Below, piece by piece: positions 15,101 through 22,042 of a DNA stretch of 22,082 nt. Location: assembly GCA_900548145.1 (NCBI GenBank), contig URJB01000036.1, positions 1 through 22,082 on the forward strand, in the 5' to 3' direction. The notes under the pieces were generated by a model. The model was not told the origin of the DNA, ran no database searches, and was given only the letters and a program-made list of their open reading frames with translations. Source of the DNA: an uncultured Eubacteriales bacterium. Its GTDB lineage: Bacteria > Bacillota > Clostridia > Christensenellales > Aristaeellaceae. A program made the translations under genes and the position numbers. Numbering within the stretch: the stretch's first letter is position 1; each line of letters begins with the position of its first letter.

Positions 15101-15816
15101 GTTCGGTTCAGCCCTTCGGGGAAGCAGCTTTCCTCCGACAGGCGGCGGCTTTCGTCCCAGACCCGCATCACGCCTTCCAGCATCAATGACCCTTCCCGAA
15201 GAAAGACCTGCGCCAGCGAGTCGTTTTCCAAATTGTCCAGCGTCCACGTTTTTTCCGTCTGCTCCTTCAGCCATCCCAACGGGTCGGGCCGGGACAGCAG
15301 GAACGCATACACCTGCTCCATCACCTGCACCAGCTGCTTTTCCGGCAGCTTGTGAAGCAGCGCTGCCAGCTCCTCCTCGGTTTTGGCGCGGGTGTACAGG
15401 GCTTCCAGCGTTTCCTCCTGCGCGTCCCGGTACAGGCTTTGCAGCGTGCGCTCGTCCCCCAGCCGGAATTGCGGGTCGATCTGGCAGAAACGGAAATGCT
15501 CCCGGATGACCTTCTGGCAATAGGAATGAATGGTGGAAATTTGGGACTGCCCCACCAGCTCCGCCTGACGGGCCATGGCGGGGTCGCTGAGCGCCGCGTC
15601 CCGCATGGCGGTCTCCAGCCGGTCCCGCAGCTCGGCGGCGGCGGCACGGGTATAGGTCACCACCAGCATCCGGTCGATGGAATAGCCCTCGTCCCGGATC
15701 AAATGAAGAATACGCCGCACCAGTACGGCGGTCTTGCCGCTGCCCGCCGCGGCGGATACCAGCAGCTCTCGGTTTTTCGCGTCGATGGCGCTTTGCTGTT
15801 CAGGGGTAAAATTCAT
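12184..15816 (-). CDS. addA: AddA, ATP-dependent helicase/nuclease subunit A
   Basis: This 1210-aa UvrD/RecB-type protein is close to the usual AddA length. Helicase motifs appear in order: AAAGSGKT (22-29), FVDEYQDVS, VGDVKQSIYRFRQAEP, MTIHKSKGLEFPTVYVMG and VAMTRPKNR. A RecB-family nuclease domain closes the protein, with the GTLTHKLLG histidine, GVID (Asp1143), DYKT (Asp1156, Lys1158) and YRRQLSLY. AddAB resects double-strand breaks for RecA-dependent repair. The start is the MNFTPEQQSAI methionine with GGAG five bases upstream; a further 21 in-frame codons upstream overlap the promoter. The partner gene addB, usually next to addA, is not in the window. addA is divergent from the ROK kinase gene. 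Confidence 0.95.
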   Translation of the reverse strand: MNFTPEQQSAIDAKNRELLVSAAAGSGKTAVLVRRILHLIRDEGYSIDRMLVVTYTRAAAAELRDRLETAMRDAALSDPAMARQAELVGQSQISTIHSYCQKVIREHFRFCQIDPQFRLGDERTLQSLYRDAQEETLEALYTRAKTEEELAALLHKLPEKQLVQVMEQVYAFLLSRPDPLGWLKEQTEKTWTLDNLENDSLAQVFLREGSLMLEGVMRVWDESRRLSEESCFPEGLNRTIEADLDTLNTLSERMREGFSSMVAGLQQCRFVTIARVKPVTGDEVRLVERYKALRQSYKDSIQSLKALLPIRLETAVDDMNAMVPALRGLYRAMETFHLTYQQKKTDASTLDFNDLEHFTLGVLSDPELKKLESARFDAVFVDEYQDVSAIQESILNGLKRPPEEDEKLPQLYFYVGDVKQSIYRFRQAEPGLFLHKLETFSTEETAEKRKIILNRNFRSREGVLDAVNRTFLHVMDRRVTEIDYDRSAMLYPGVPSEKDPMTELHLCQVGKTKEAPKTEAEWIARDILDRVGRPSPGSEGGVLHYRDIAILLPVSKGVADQVEAVLTAHQIPVYSDAGQSPLAGEESIQAVQLLMLLDNPRNDTALLSVMRSPLFDFGEQELAHIRLNFPDAPGFYDAVQGTADLQGDPMQERCRAVLTRLEEERFLFRHMSPQEYLWDALMRTGLYAHYGAQPGGRLRQANLRMLCLKLEEYFQLHQEGLGGFLDSIREREVGDSSSPTVVNPWEDVVRIMTIHKSKGLEFPTVYVMGMGTGLSRKRQTRTVSLHDRLGVSLLYMNEEKRTKRQTLMQSGIQLCLGAEERAEKARLLYVAMTRPKNRLVMIGSSTDEKNALESILENVLRKPFEINDLAAVRSAACYLDWLIQSIKPWDELNQQVGDEFPTSFLWETCGQPELFDNSTGFPHKSDPWRVVFHIPAEKSPQDMEKEEDSSNEVPDLEKLWPSKQDAQLPSLGDPLSPLPEYEHLPLKLGVTALCRAMEQGQPRSADEEEIETAESKRIPLTVQRPRLLSAIAQEPAFLTTPVENAGALRGTLTHKLLGLLPLDGVRAHCGELYAYIKEETASLVVRGVLTAEEAALIPLAHVEKFFLSTLGQRMLRSTNVRREWNFNLHITEPFDTIVQGVIDLCFWEHGGWVLADYKTDHVENAEELIPRYRRQLSLYRQALEKATPYPVRESALYSLRLDQSVTVPEC

Positions 15817-15858
15817 TCCGGCTCCGTCCTTCCGAATGACGATGAATATTTCCCCTTC

Positions 15859-15887
15859 ATTGTAGCGCAAACCGCCCATGGGGGCAA
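15859..15887 (-). promoter_or_regulatory. addA promoter
   Basis: On the minus strand TTGCCC (15882-15887) and TACAAT (15859-15864) are 17 bases apart, giving a leader of about 36 bases. It lies back to back with the ROK kinase promoter. Confidence 0.7.
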
Positions 15888-15905
15888 TGAGAAATCATAT
15901 TGCCC
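15882..15905. promoter_or_regulatory. Inverted repeat between divergent promoters
   Basis: GGGCAAT and ATTGCCC form seven-base arms around a ten-base spacer. The left arm covers the addA -35 box and the right arm lies 11 bases before the -35 box of the ROK kinase gene. It could be an operator for either gene; chance cannot be excluded. Confidence 0.35.
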
Positions 15906-15916
15906 GGCTTCCTCCC

Positions 15917-15945
15917 TTGCCAAAATGCCCCGGTTGGGATAAAAT
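15917..15945 (+). promoter_or_regulatory. ROK kinase promoter
   Basis: TTGCCA (15917-15922) and TAAAAT (15940-15945) are 17 bases apart. Both hexamers and the spacing are identical to those of the transporter promoter at 16967-16995. Confidence 0.7.
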
Positions 15946-16001
15946 CATGACGAGAACTTTTAAATTGCTTCCCGCTCATCATCAGGAAAGAAGGAACGCA
16001 C

Positions 16002-16883
16002 ATGACCATCGGCGCATTGGAAGCCGGCGGCACCAAAATGGTGTTGGCCGCCTTTGACGAGACCGGCAAGGAACTGGAACGAATGACCATCCCCACCGAA
16101 GAACCGGCGGTGACCATGCCGCCCATGCAGCAGTTTTTCGACCGCTGGAAGATCGACGCGCTGGGCGTAGGCAGCTTCGGCCCGCTGGACCCGAACCCGG
16201 ATTCCCCCACCTATGGCTACATCACCTCCACCCCCAAGCTGAAATGGAAGGATTACCCCCTGCTGCCGGAGCTGCTGCAGGGAAAGAACATTCCCGCCGC
16301 CATCGACACCGACGTGAACGCCGCTGCGTTGGCCGAGCTGGAAATGGGCGCGGCCAAGGGCTGCAGCAATGTGGTCTATGTGACCGTCGGCACCGGCATC
16401 GGCGGCGGCGTGGTGGTGGGCGGCCAGACCGTTCACGGTCTGCTGCACCCCGAGGTGGGGCATATGCTGCTGCGGCCCCATCCCGACGACCCCATTCCCC
16501 ACGGCGTGTGCCCCTATCATGACGGCTGTCTGGAAGGCCTTGCCGCCGGCCCCGCCATCGGTGCGCGGGTGCAGGGCGACGCTCGGGAGCTGCCGGACGA
16601 TCATCCCGTTTTCAAGATCGAGGCTCATTATCTGGCCCAGATGTGCCAGAACCTGATCGTCACCGTCAGCCCTGAAAAGATCATTCTGGGCGGCGGCGTG
16701 ATGCAGCGGGAGGGCCTGTTCCCGCTGGTGCGGCAGGAGACCCTGCGTCTGCTGGGCGGTTACGTCCAGTCCGACCGCCTGTTGAACCATACCGACGACT
16801 ACATCGTTCCCCCGGCGCTGTACCCCGTCAGCGGCCTGTGGGGCGCTTATCTCCTTGGCAAAAAGGCGCTGGAAAACGCCTGA
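16002..16883 (+). CDS. ROK-family fructokinase-like sugar kinase
   Basis: The 293-aa protein fits the ScrK/YdhR branch of ROK kinases, which phosphorylate fructose or related hexoses with ATP in the cytoplasm. Visible features are GALEAGGTK (4-12) at the phosphate-binding site, GSFGPLD (57-63), DTDVNAAA with the catalytic aspartate (102-109), and VGTGIGGGV (129-137). The zinc site appears to be His154, Cys170, His173 and Cys176 (EVGHMLLRP and CPYHDGC). AAGGA precedes the ATG. The gene is monocistronic, with its own promoter and a strong terminator. It lies upstream of an ABC importer with a matching promoter, which may link it to the imported solute. Fructose specificity is inferred from the family. 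Confidence 0.9.
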   Translation: MTIGALEAGGTKMVLAAFDETGKELERMTIPTEEPAVTMPPMQQFFDRWKIDALGVGSFGPLDPNPDSPTYGYITSTPKLKWKDYPLLPELLQGKNIPAAIDTDVNAAALAELEMGAAKGCSNVVYVTVGTGIGGGVVVGGQTVHGLLHPEVGHMLLRPHPDDPIPHGVCPYHDGCLEGLAAGPAIGARVQGDARELPDDHPVFKIEAHYLAQMCQNLIVTVSPEKIILGGGVMQREGLFPLVRQETLRLLGGYVQSDRLLNHTDDYIVPPALYPVSGLWGAYLLGKKALENA

Positions 16884-16902
16884 AATCTTAACGGCTTCTG
16901 AA

Positions 16903-16932
16903 CGCCCCTTTCACTCTGAAAGGGGCGCTTTT
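16903..16932 (+). terminator. Terminator of the ROK kinase gene
   Basis: CGCCCCTTTC pairs perfectly with GAAAGGGGCG around ACTCT, followed by CTTTT. It separates the kinase transcript from the transporter promoter. Confidence 0.9.
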
Positions 16933-16966
16933 GGATAAAAATAGATATGTTTCAGACATTTTTTGC

Positions 16967-16995
16967 TTGCCAAGGGAGGAGTTTTCTGGTAAAAT
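16967..16995 (+). promoter_or_regulatory. Promoter of the ABC importer operon
   Basis: TTGCCA (16967-16972) and TAAAAT (16990-16995) are 17 bases apart. A leader of about 120 bases runs to the binding-protein ATG. Confidence 0.75.
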
Positions 16996-17064
16996 AGGAA
17001 TTGCAAAAAGGATGAGATACAACTCGATAACCACCTTATTTCGCGCGCTTTTTTTACTGTACCC

Positions 17065-17105
17065 TACATTGGTACGCCAATGTAAAAATAGAACTTCACG
17101 AAGTT
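17065..17105 (+). promoter_or_regulatory. Two hairpins in the importer leader
   Basis: TACATTGG/CCAATGTA around TACG (17065-17084) is a perfect eight-pair stem. AACTTC/GAAGTT (17092-17105) is a six-pair palindrome ending just before the AAAGGAGG ribosome binding site at 17106-17113. They may stabilise the mRNA, tune translation or act as operator DNA. I do not recognise a known riboswitch class. Confidence 0.45.
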
Positions 17106-17123
17106 AAAGGAGGAACCTGTCTC

Positions 17124-18170
17124 ATGAAGAAAATCGTCTCTCTGGTACTGTGCATCGCCATGCTCCTGTGCGTCGCTCCCGCCGCTCTGGCCGTGAACGA
17201 GGACGTTACCGGCACCGTTATGATCTACACCTCCATGTACCAGTTCGTCATCGATATGATGGACGAAGCCCTGAAGGCCGAATTCCCCAACCTGACCCCG
17301 GGCAACGACGGCTCCTTCTTCTTCTATGGCGGCACCGGCTCCCTGCAGACCAAGCTGGCCGGCGAAATGGAAACCGGTACGCTGGGCTGCGACATGATGC
17401 TGGTGGCCGAGCCCGCCTACAGCCTGGAGCTGAAGGAAGGCGGCTGGCTGCACAGCTACGACACCCCCGTCAAGGAAAACCTGCGCTTCCCCTATGACGA
17501 GGAAGGCTACTGGTACCCCGTGCGCGTGTGCAACATGGTGCTGGCCTACAACCCCGAGCTCAAGACCCCCGAAGAGCTGCCCAAGACCTTCAAGGAGTTC
17601 GCCGAGGACACCAGCCTGAAGGGCCGTATCTCTATGGGCAACCCCCTGACCTCCGGCACCACCATGGCGGCCGTGGCCAGCCTGAGCGACAAGTACGGCT
17701 ATGAGTACTTCACCGCTCTGGGCAACAACGACGTGATGATCGAATCCGGCTCCACCGCTCTGGCCAAGCTGCAGACCGGCGAGTGCGACGTGATCATGAT
17801 TCTGGAAGAATCCGTGCTGAAGGAGCGCAAGGAAAACGGCTCCAAGATCGCCTGCATCTATCCCGACGACGGCGTTATCCTGATCCCCTCCACCGTTATG
17901 ACCGTGGCGGAAGACCGTAGCGCCAACCTGAACATCGAGGCCTGCGAAGCCATCACCGATTACCTGCTGAGCGAAGAAGGCCAGAAGTTCATGGTGGAAG
18001 GCTATATGCACTCCGTGCTGAAGGGCTTCTCCGAGGTTCCCTTCGATTCCGTGGACACCGACGGCCTGATCGAGAAGGACATGGGCGTTGACTGGGTGCG
18101 CTGCTACACCATGCGCGACGAGATCCGCACCAAGTTCCAGGAGGCCGTTACCATTCCCGAAAAGAAGTAA
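17124..18170 (+). CDS. ABC importer substrate-binding protein (Fbp/Afu/phosphonate type)
   Basis: The 348-aa protein starts with a signal peptide whose likely cleavage site is AALA-VNE after residue 23. The mature part has type-II periplasmic-binding-protein features of the iron/2-aminoethylphosphonate/AfuA group: VMIYTSMYQFVIDMMDEAL, FFYGGTGSLQTKLAGEMETG, GCDMMLVAEP, and the LLSEEGQKFMVEGYMH block near the C-terminus. The cysteine in the signal region (MLLC) does not form a normal lipobox, which is unusual for a Gram-positive binding protein. The adjacent tyrosine pair that binds iron in FbpA is not evident, so a phosphonate or phosphorylated organic ligand is at least as likely as ferric iron. 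It is first in an operon with the permease and ATPase, with a strong AAAGGAGG site. Confidence 0.88.
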   Translation: MKKIVSLVLCIAMLLCVAPAALAVNEDVTGTVMIYTSMYQFVIDMMDEALKAEFPNLTPGNDGSFFFYGGTGSLQTKLAGEMETGTLGCDMMLVAEPAYSLELKEGGWLHSYDTPVKENLRFPYDEEGYWYPVRVCNMVLAYNPELKTPEELPKTFKEFAEDTSLKGRISMGNPLTSGTTMAAVASLSDKYGYEYFTALGNNDVMIESGSTALAKLQTGECDVIMILEESVLKERKENGSKIACIYPDDGVILIPSTVMTVAEDRSANLNIEACEAITDYLLSEEGQKFMVEGYMHSVLKGFSEVPFDSVDTDGLIEKDMGVDWVRCYTMRDEIRTKFQEAVTIPEKK

Positions 18171-18264
18171 ATCCGGTTAACGCAAATCGCAAAGGGTGAA
18201 TAAGGCGCCGCCGCTGCAGCCGACGAACGATGCGGCTCCGCCTGACCCTACCGACATGCCAAAT

Positions 18265-18295
18265 GGGGGAAGTTGTCCTGACGGCGGCTTCCCCC
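18265..18295 (+). promoter_or_regulatory. Intercistronic hairpin between binding protein and permease genes
   Basis: GGGGGAAG pairs with CTTCCCCC around a 15-base loop in the 166-base gap. There is no T-run. Such hairpins often protect the upstream binding-protein mRNA and lower permease expression. The gap contains an in-frame ATG upstream of the chosen permease start, but no protein-like sequence. Confidence 0.5.
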
Positions 18296-18336
18296 TGTCG
18301 TATAACGACCAATCAACATACTGGGGAGTGCTGTTC

Positions 18337-20838
18337 ATGCAGACACAGCTTCAACGAAGCAAACATGATCCATCCGAAACCCGGTGTAAGCTGACGCTGC
18401 TGATCCTGTTTTTGCTGGGCGCCGCGCTGATTTTGGGCGGATTCTGGGGAATCCGGCAGTATCAGCAGTCCGGCTTCGATCAGGAGGTGGGCTACCGGTA
18501 TATTCAAAAACTGTCCGGCGAAGTGGAAAGCCTGTATACCCAGTCCATCCAGCCGGTCATGGCCAGGCTGACGGACGCGGAGCGGGAGGCCCTGACCCTT
18601 CAGGCCGCCGCCCTGCTGAAGGAAAACTGGACGGCTGCCGTCAAGGCCAACCAGAGCGCCCGGGCCGATGAAATGCTTTCCGGCCTGACGGGCGACAAGC
18701 TCCAGCAGAAGACCATGGAGCTTCTTTCCATTACCTATTCGCTGAACGGGCCCAAGGTGGCTTCCGCCGAAAAGAAGCAGCTGGCCAAGTGGACGGACGC
18801 GGAGCGCAGCCAGAACCGGGAAGCCCTGCTTCGGGCCGTGCTGGATGAAAGCGCGCCCCTGCCGCAGGCCGTGGCTTCCGCCGTGGGCGAGCTGACCGGC
18901 AGCGAACGCGCCGCCGCGCTGATGCAGCTGTTTCTGGTCAGCGCCAACGCAGAGAACGAGCCCCTGCCAACCGACCATGTGAACGGCCTGAAAAAAGCGG
19001 CCCGCAACGCCGAGGCCCGCATTTCCGCCTACGAAATGACGGCGGACGGTTCCGTGACCCTGCTTTCCCAAGTGCTGATCTCCCACAGCCGCACGGCCAT
19101 TCTGCTGGGCATTTTGCTGGCGCTGGACATCGCGCTTCTGTTTCTGATGCTGTATAAGGATCACAGTTGGCATCTGGATTTCAAGTGGGCCGTCATCCTC
19201 ATCATCGTGGATTTCATGCTGGTCTTCCAGGTGCTGCCCATGGTGTATCTGATCATCAAGGCCTTCTTCCCGGAGGGCAGCTTTACCTTCGACGTCTTCC
19301 AGCGCCTGTACACCTACCAGATGAACCTGGGCGCGCTGAAGAACACCCTCATCGCCGCCACCGTCACCATGGTGCTGGGCACGCTGATCGCCTTCCCGCT
19401 GGCGTGGCTGGTGGGCCGCACCAACCTGTTTGGCAAAAAGTTCTTCCGCTCCCTGTTCGTGCTGACGTACATGGTGCCGCCCTATGTGGGCGCCATGGCG
19501 TGGCTGCGGCTGCTGAACCCCAACGTGGGTACCATGAATCAGTTCTTCCGCATGATTTTCGGTCTGGGCGATACCCCCGGCCCGCTGAACATCTACACGC
19601 TGGGCGGCCTGATCTGGGTGCTGACCACGTTCTATTATCCCTACGCCTTCATCACCATCTCCCGGGCCATGGAGAAGATGGACCCCAGCCTGGAGGAGGC
19701 CAGCCGCATTTCCGGCGCGTCCCCCCTGCTGACGGTGTTCCGCGTCACCCTGCCCATGATGACCCCCAGCCTGATCGCCGGCGCGCTGCTGGTGTTCGTG
19801 GCGGCCATGAGCTGCTACGGCATCCCCTCCATTATCGGCGCACCGGGTAAGGTGCATACCGTCACCACCCGCATCATCGAGTACAACGGTCTGGGCGCAC
19901 AGGGCATCAGCGACGCGACCGGCCTTGCGGTCTTTTTGATGGCGCTGGCGATCCTCATTCTCTACCTGAGCGACTTCGTGGTGGCCCGGAAGCAGTACAT
20001 CACCGTATCCGGCAAATCCACCCGGCCCAACATCGTGGATCTGGGCAAGTGGCGCGTTCCGCTGACGGTGCTGGTAAGCCTGTTCGCCACCATCGTGGTG
20101 CTGATTCCCTTCGCCACCATCCTGACCACCTCCTTTAAGATCGACGTGGGCAAGTCCCTCTTCGACCCGGAGAACTTCACCCTGACCCAGTGGCAGACCA
20201 TCTTCTCCCGCTCGGAGACCATGAGCTGCCTGAAGAACAGCCTGATCTTCGGCGTGGTCACTGCTACAGTGGGCATCGTGGTGGCCTGCACCATGTCCTA
20301 CCTGCTGCAGCGGACGAAGATTCGCGGCCGCAAGCTGCCGGACTTCCTCATCACCCTCGGTTCGGGCACTCCCTCCGTGGTCATCGCGCTGGGCCTTATC
20401 ATGACCATGAAGGGCGACTTCGGCGTGAACATCTACAACACGGCCTATATCATGATCGTGGCCTACCTCATCAAATACCTGATGATGGGTATGCGTACCG
20501 TGGTCAGCGCCATGAGCCAGATTCACGTCTCACTGGAAGAGTGCAGCCAGATTTCCGGCGCCAGCTGGACGCGCACCATGCTTAAGATTACCGGCCCCCT
20601 GATCTTCCCCTCCATCGCCGCGGGCTGGTTCCTGATCTTCATTCCCAGCTTCTACGAGCTGAGCATGACGACGCTGCTCTACTCCAACTCCACCAAGACC
20701 ATCGGCTTCCAGCTGTACGAGTACTGGACCTTTACCAGCCAGCCTCAGAGCTGCGCCATGGCCTTCGGCATCCTGATGATCGTTGTCGTCCTGAACTTCC
20801 TGCTCAACAAGCTCACCAAGGGCGAATTCTCGATCTGA
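18337..20838 (+). CDS. Fused two-domain ABC permease with extra N-terminal extracytoplasmic domain
   Basis: The 833-aa membrane protein carries two BPD_transp_1 (MetI-like) halves in one chain, as in FbpB/AfuB. The EAA loops read EEASRISGASPLLTVFRVTLP in the first half and EECSQISGASWTRTMLKITGP in the second, where the usual LP is GP. Ahead of the permease core is an unusual stretch: a transmembrane helix (about 19-39), a roughly 210-residue charged, helical region (about 40-250), then further helices at about 252-273 and 284-308. GGGGAG before this ATG supports it; the 47 upstream in-frame codons are proline-rich and cross a hairpin. It should form the channel used by the binding protein upstream and the ATPase downstream. 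Confidence 0.92.
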   Translation: MQTQLQRSKHDPSETRCKLTLLILFLLGAALILGGFWGIRQYQQSGFDQEVGYRYIQKLSGEVESLYTQSIQPVMARLTDAEREALTLQAAALLKENWTAAVKANQSARADEMLSGLTGDKLQQKTMELLSITYSLNGPKVASAEKKQLAKWTDAERSQNREALLRAVLDESAPLPQAVASAVGELTGSERAAALMQLFLVSANAENEPLPTDHVNGLKKAARNAEARISAYEMTADGSVTLLSQVLISHSRTAILLGILLALDIALLFLMLYKDHSWHLDFKWAVILIIVDFMLVFQVLPMVYLIIKAFFPEGSFTFDVFQRLYTYQMNLGALKNTLIAATVTMVLGTLIAFPLAWLVGRTNLFGKKFFRSLFVLTYMVPPYVGAMAWLRLLNPNVGTMNQFFRMIFGLGDTPGPLNIYTLGGLIWVLTTFYYPYAFITISRAMEKMDPSLEEASRISGASPLLTVFRVTLPMMTPSLIAGALLVFVAAMSCYGIPSIIGAPGKVHTVTTRIIEYNGLGAQGISDATGLAVFLMALAILILYLSDFVVARKQYITVSGKSTRPNIVDLGKWRVPLTVLVSLFATIVVLIPFATILTTSFKIDVGKSLFDPENFTLTQWQTIFSRSETMSCLKNSLIFGVVTATVGIVVACTMSYLLQRTKIRGRKLPDFLITLGSGTPSVVIALGLIMTMKGDFGVNIYNTAYIMIVAYLIKYLMMGMRTVVSAMSQIHVSLEECSQISGASWTRTMLKITGPLIFPSIAAGWFLIFIPSFYELSMTTLLYSNSTKTIGFQLYEYWTFTSQPQSCAMAFGILMIVVVLNFLLNKLTKGEFSI

Positions 20839-20961
20839 TTTGCGTCAGCCGTTCCATCCCATCTTCAAACACCCCTTCCGATTGATATGACCCCTCTTGC
20901 CGCCGGTCGACAAGGCTCGAACCAAGTGCAAAGGGATTTCCCACAAAAAGGAGTTGGAATC

Positions 20962-22041
20962 ATGTCCAGCGTAACCATTCAAAACGTGACCAAGACCTTC
21001 GGCAACACCACGGTGCTGGAAAACTTTGACGCCGTGTTCGCCGACGGCGAATTCATCACCCTACTGGGCCCGTCGGGCTGCGGCAAAACCACCATGCTGC
21101 GCATCATCGCCGGGTTTGAAAAGCCCACCAGCGGCAGCGTGCTTTTCGACGACCGGGTCGTTTCTTCCGATAAAGTATTCATTCCCCCGGAAAAGCGGGA
21201 CATCGGCATGGTGTTCCAGAGCTACGCCGTGTGGCCCCACATGACCGTGTTTGACAACGTGGCCTACCCCTTGCAGATCAAGAAGGTGGACAAGGCCGCC
21301 ATCAGGCAGAAGGTGGAGCACGTGCTGGAGGTCGTCCATCTGGCCCAGTACCGGGATCGGATCCCCAGCCAGCTGTCCGGCGGACAGCAGCAGCGCGTCG
21401 CGCTGGCCCGAGCGCTGGTGGCCGAGCCCGCCCTGCTCCTTCTGGACGAGCCCCTGTCCAATCTGGACGCAAAGCTGCGGGAAAGCATGCGCTTTGAGAT
21501 CAAGGACATTCAGAAGCAGTACGGCATCACGGTGGTATACGTCACGCACGACCAGACCGAGGCCATGGCCATGAGCGACCGCATCGTGGTCATCAACAGG
21601 GGCGTCATCCAGCAGGTGGGTTCCCCCAAGACGATTTACAACGAGCCTGCCAATCCCTTCATCGCGGACTTTGTGGGCAAGATCGAGTTCCTGGAGGGCC
21701 GCGTAGAGGCGGGATACATCGCCCTGAACGGCTGCGGCCAGAAGCTGCCCTACGAGGGCGACGCCAAGGGCGACGTGATTGTGGGCATCCGTCCCGAGCA
21801 CGTGAAGTATGCCGAGGCGGGCAAGGGCACGCTGCATGGCGTGGTCAAAACGCACTTCTATCTGGGCGACGTGGACGACTGTCGCATCGATCTGGGCGGC
21901 GGCAAGGAGCTGCGCATCATTGCCGATCCCTACGAGAGCATCGGCATTGAAGCGGGCAAGGCCGTCGAGCTGGACGTGCGCAGCTTCCTGGTCTACCCCG
22001 CCGAGCAGCCCGGCGAAGACTTCCGCCGCATCCTCACCTAA
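20962..22041 (+). CDS. ABC importer ATP-binding protein (FbpC/PotA type)
   Basis: The 359-aa protein has a complete ABC ATPase domain: GPSGCGKTT (36-44), Q-loop VFQSYAVWPHMTV, LSGGQQQR signature, LLLLDEPLSNLDAKL Walker B/D-loop and VTHDQTEA H-loop. A C-terminal TOBE-type beta domain (about 240-359), with VGIRPEHVKYAE, is typical of the CUT1/iron/polyamine/phosphonate group. It powers transport through the fused permease at the cytoplasmic face. AAAAAGGAG eight bases before the ATG fixes the start; 25 upstream in-frame codons are ignored. It follows the permease after 123 bases that show no strong promoter or terminator, so cotranscription is likely. Confidence 0.95.
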   Translation: MSSVTIQNVTKTFGNTTVLENFDAVFADGEFITLLGPSGCGKTTMLRIIAGFEKPTSGSVLFDDRVVSSDKVFIPPEKRDIGMVFQSYAVWPHMTVFDNVAYPLQIKKVDKAAIRQKVEHVLEVVHLAQYRDRIPSQLSGGQQQRVALARALVAEPALLLLDEPLSNLDAKLRESMRFEIKDIQKQYGITVVYVTHDQTEAMAMSDRIVVINRGVIQQVGSPKTIYNEPANPFIADFVGKIEFLEGRVEAGYIALNGCGQKLPYEGDAKGDVIVGIRPEHVKYAEAGKGTLHGVVKTHFYLGDVDDCRIDLGGGKELRIIADPYESIGIEAGKAVELDVRSFLVYPAEQPGEDFRRILT

Positions 22042-22042
22042 G

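Noticed and set aside
13402..15189. 595-codon open frame on the plus strand
   Set aside because: It is a shadow of addA with no family-like motifs and no plausible promoter or ribosome binding site.
17065..17105. Fur box upstream of the importer
   Set aside because: The palindromes do not resemble the GATAATGATAATCATTATC consensus, so iron regulation is not supported by sequence.
18313..20526. 737-codon open frame on the minus strand
   Set aside because: It is antisense to the clearly functional permease gene, is rich in His, Gln and Gly and has no recognisable domain.
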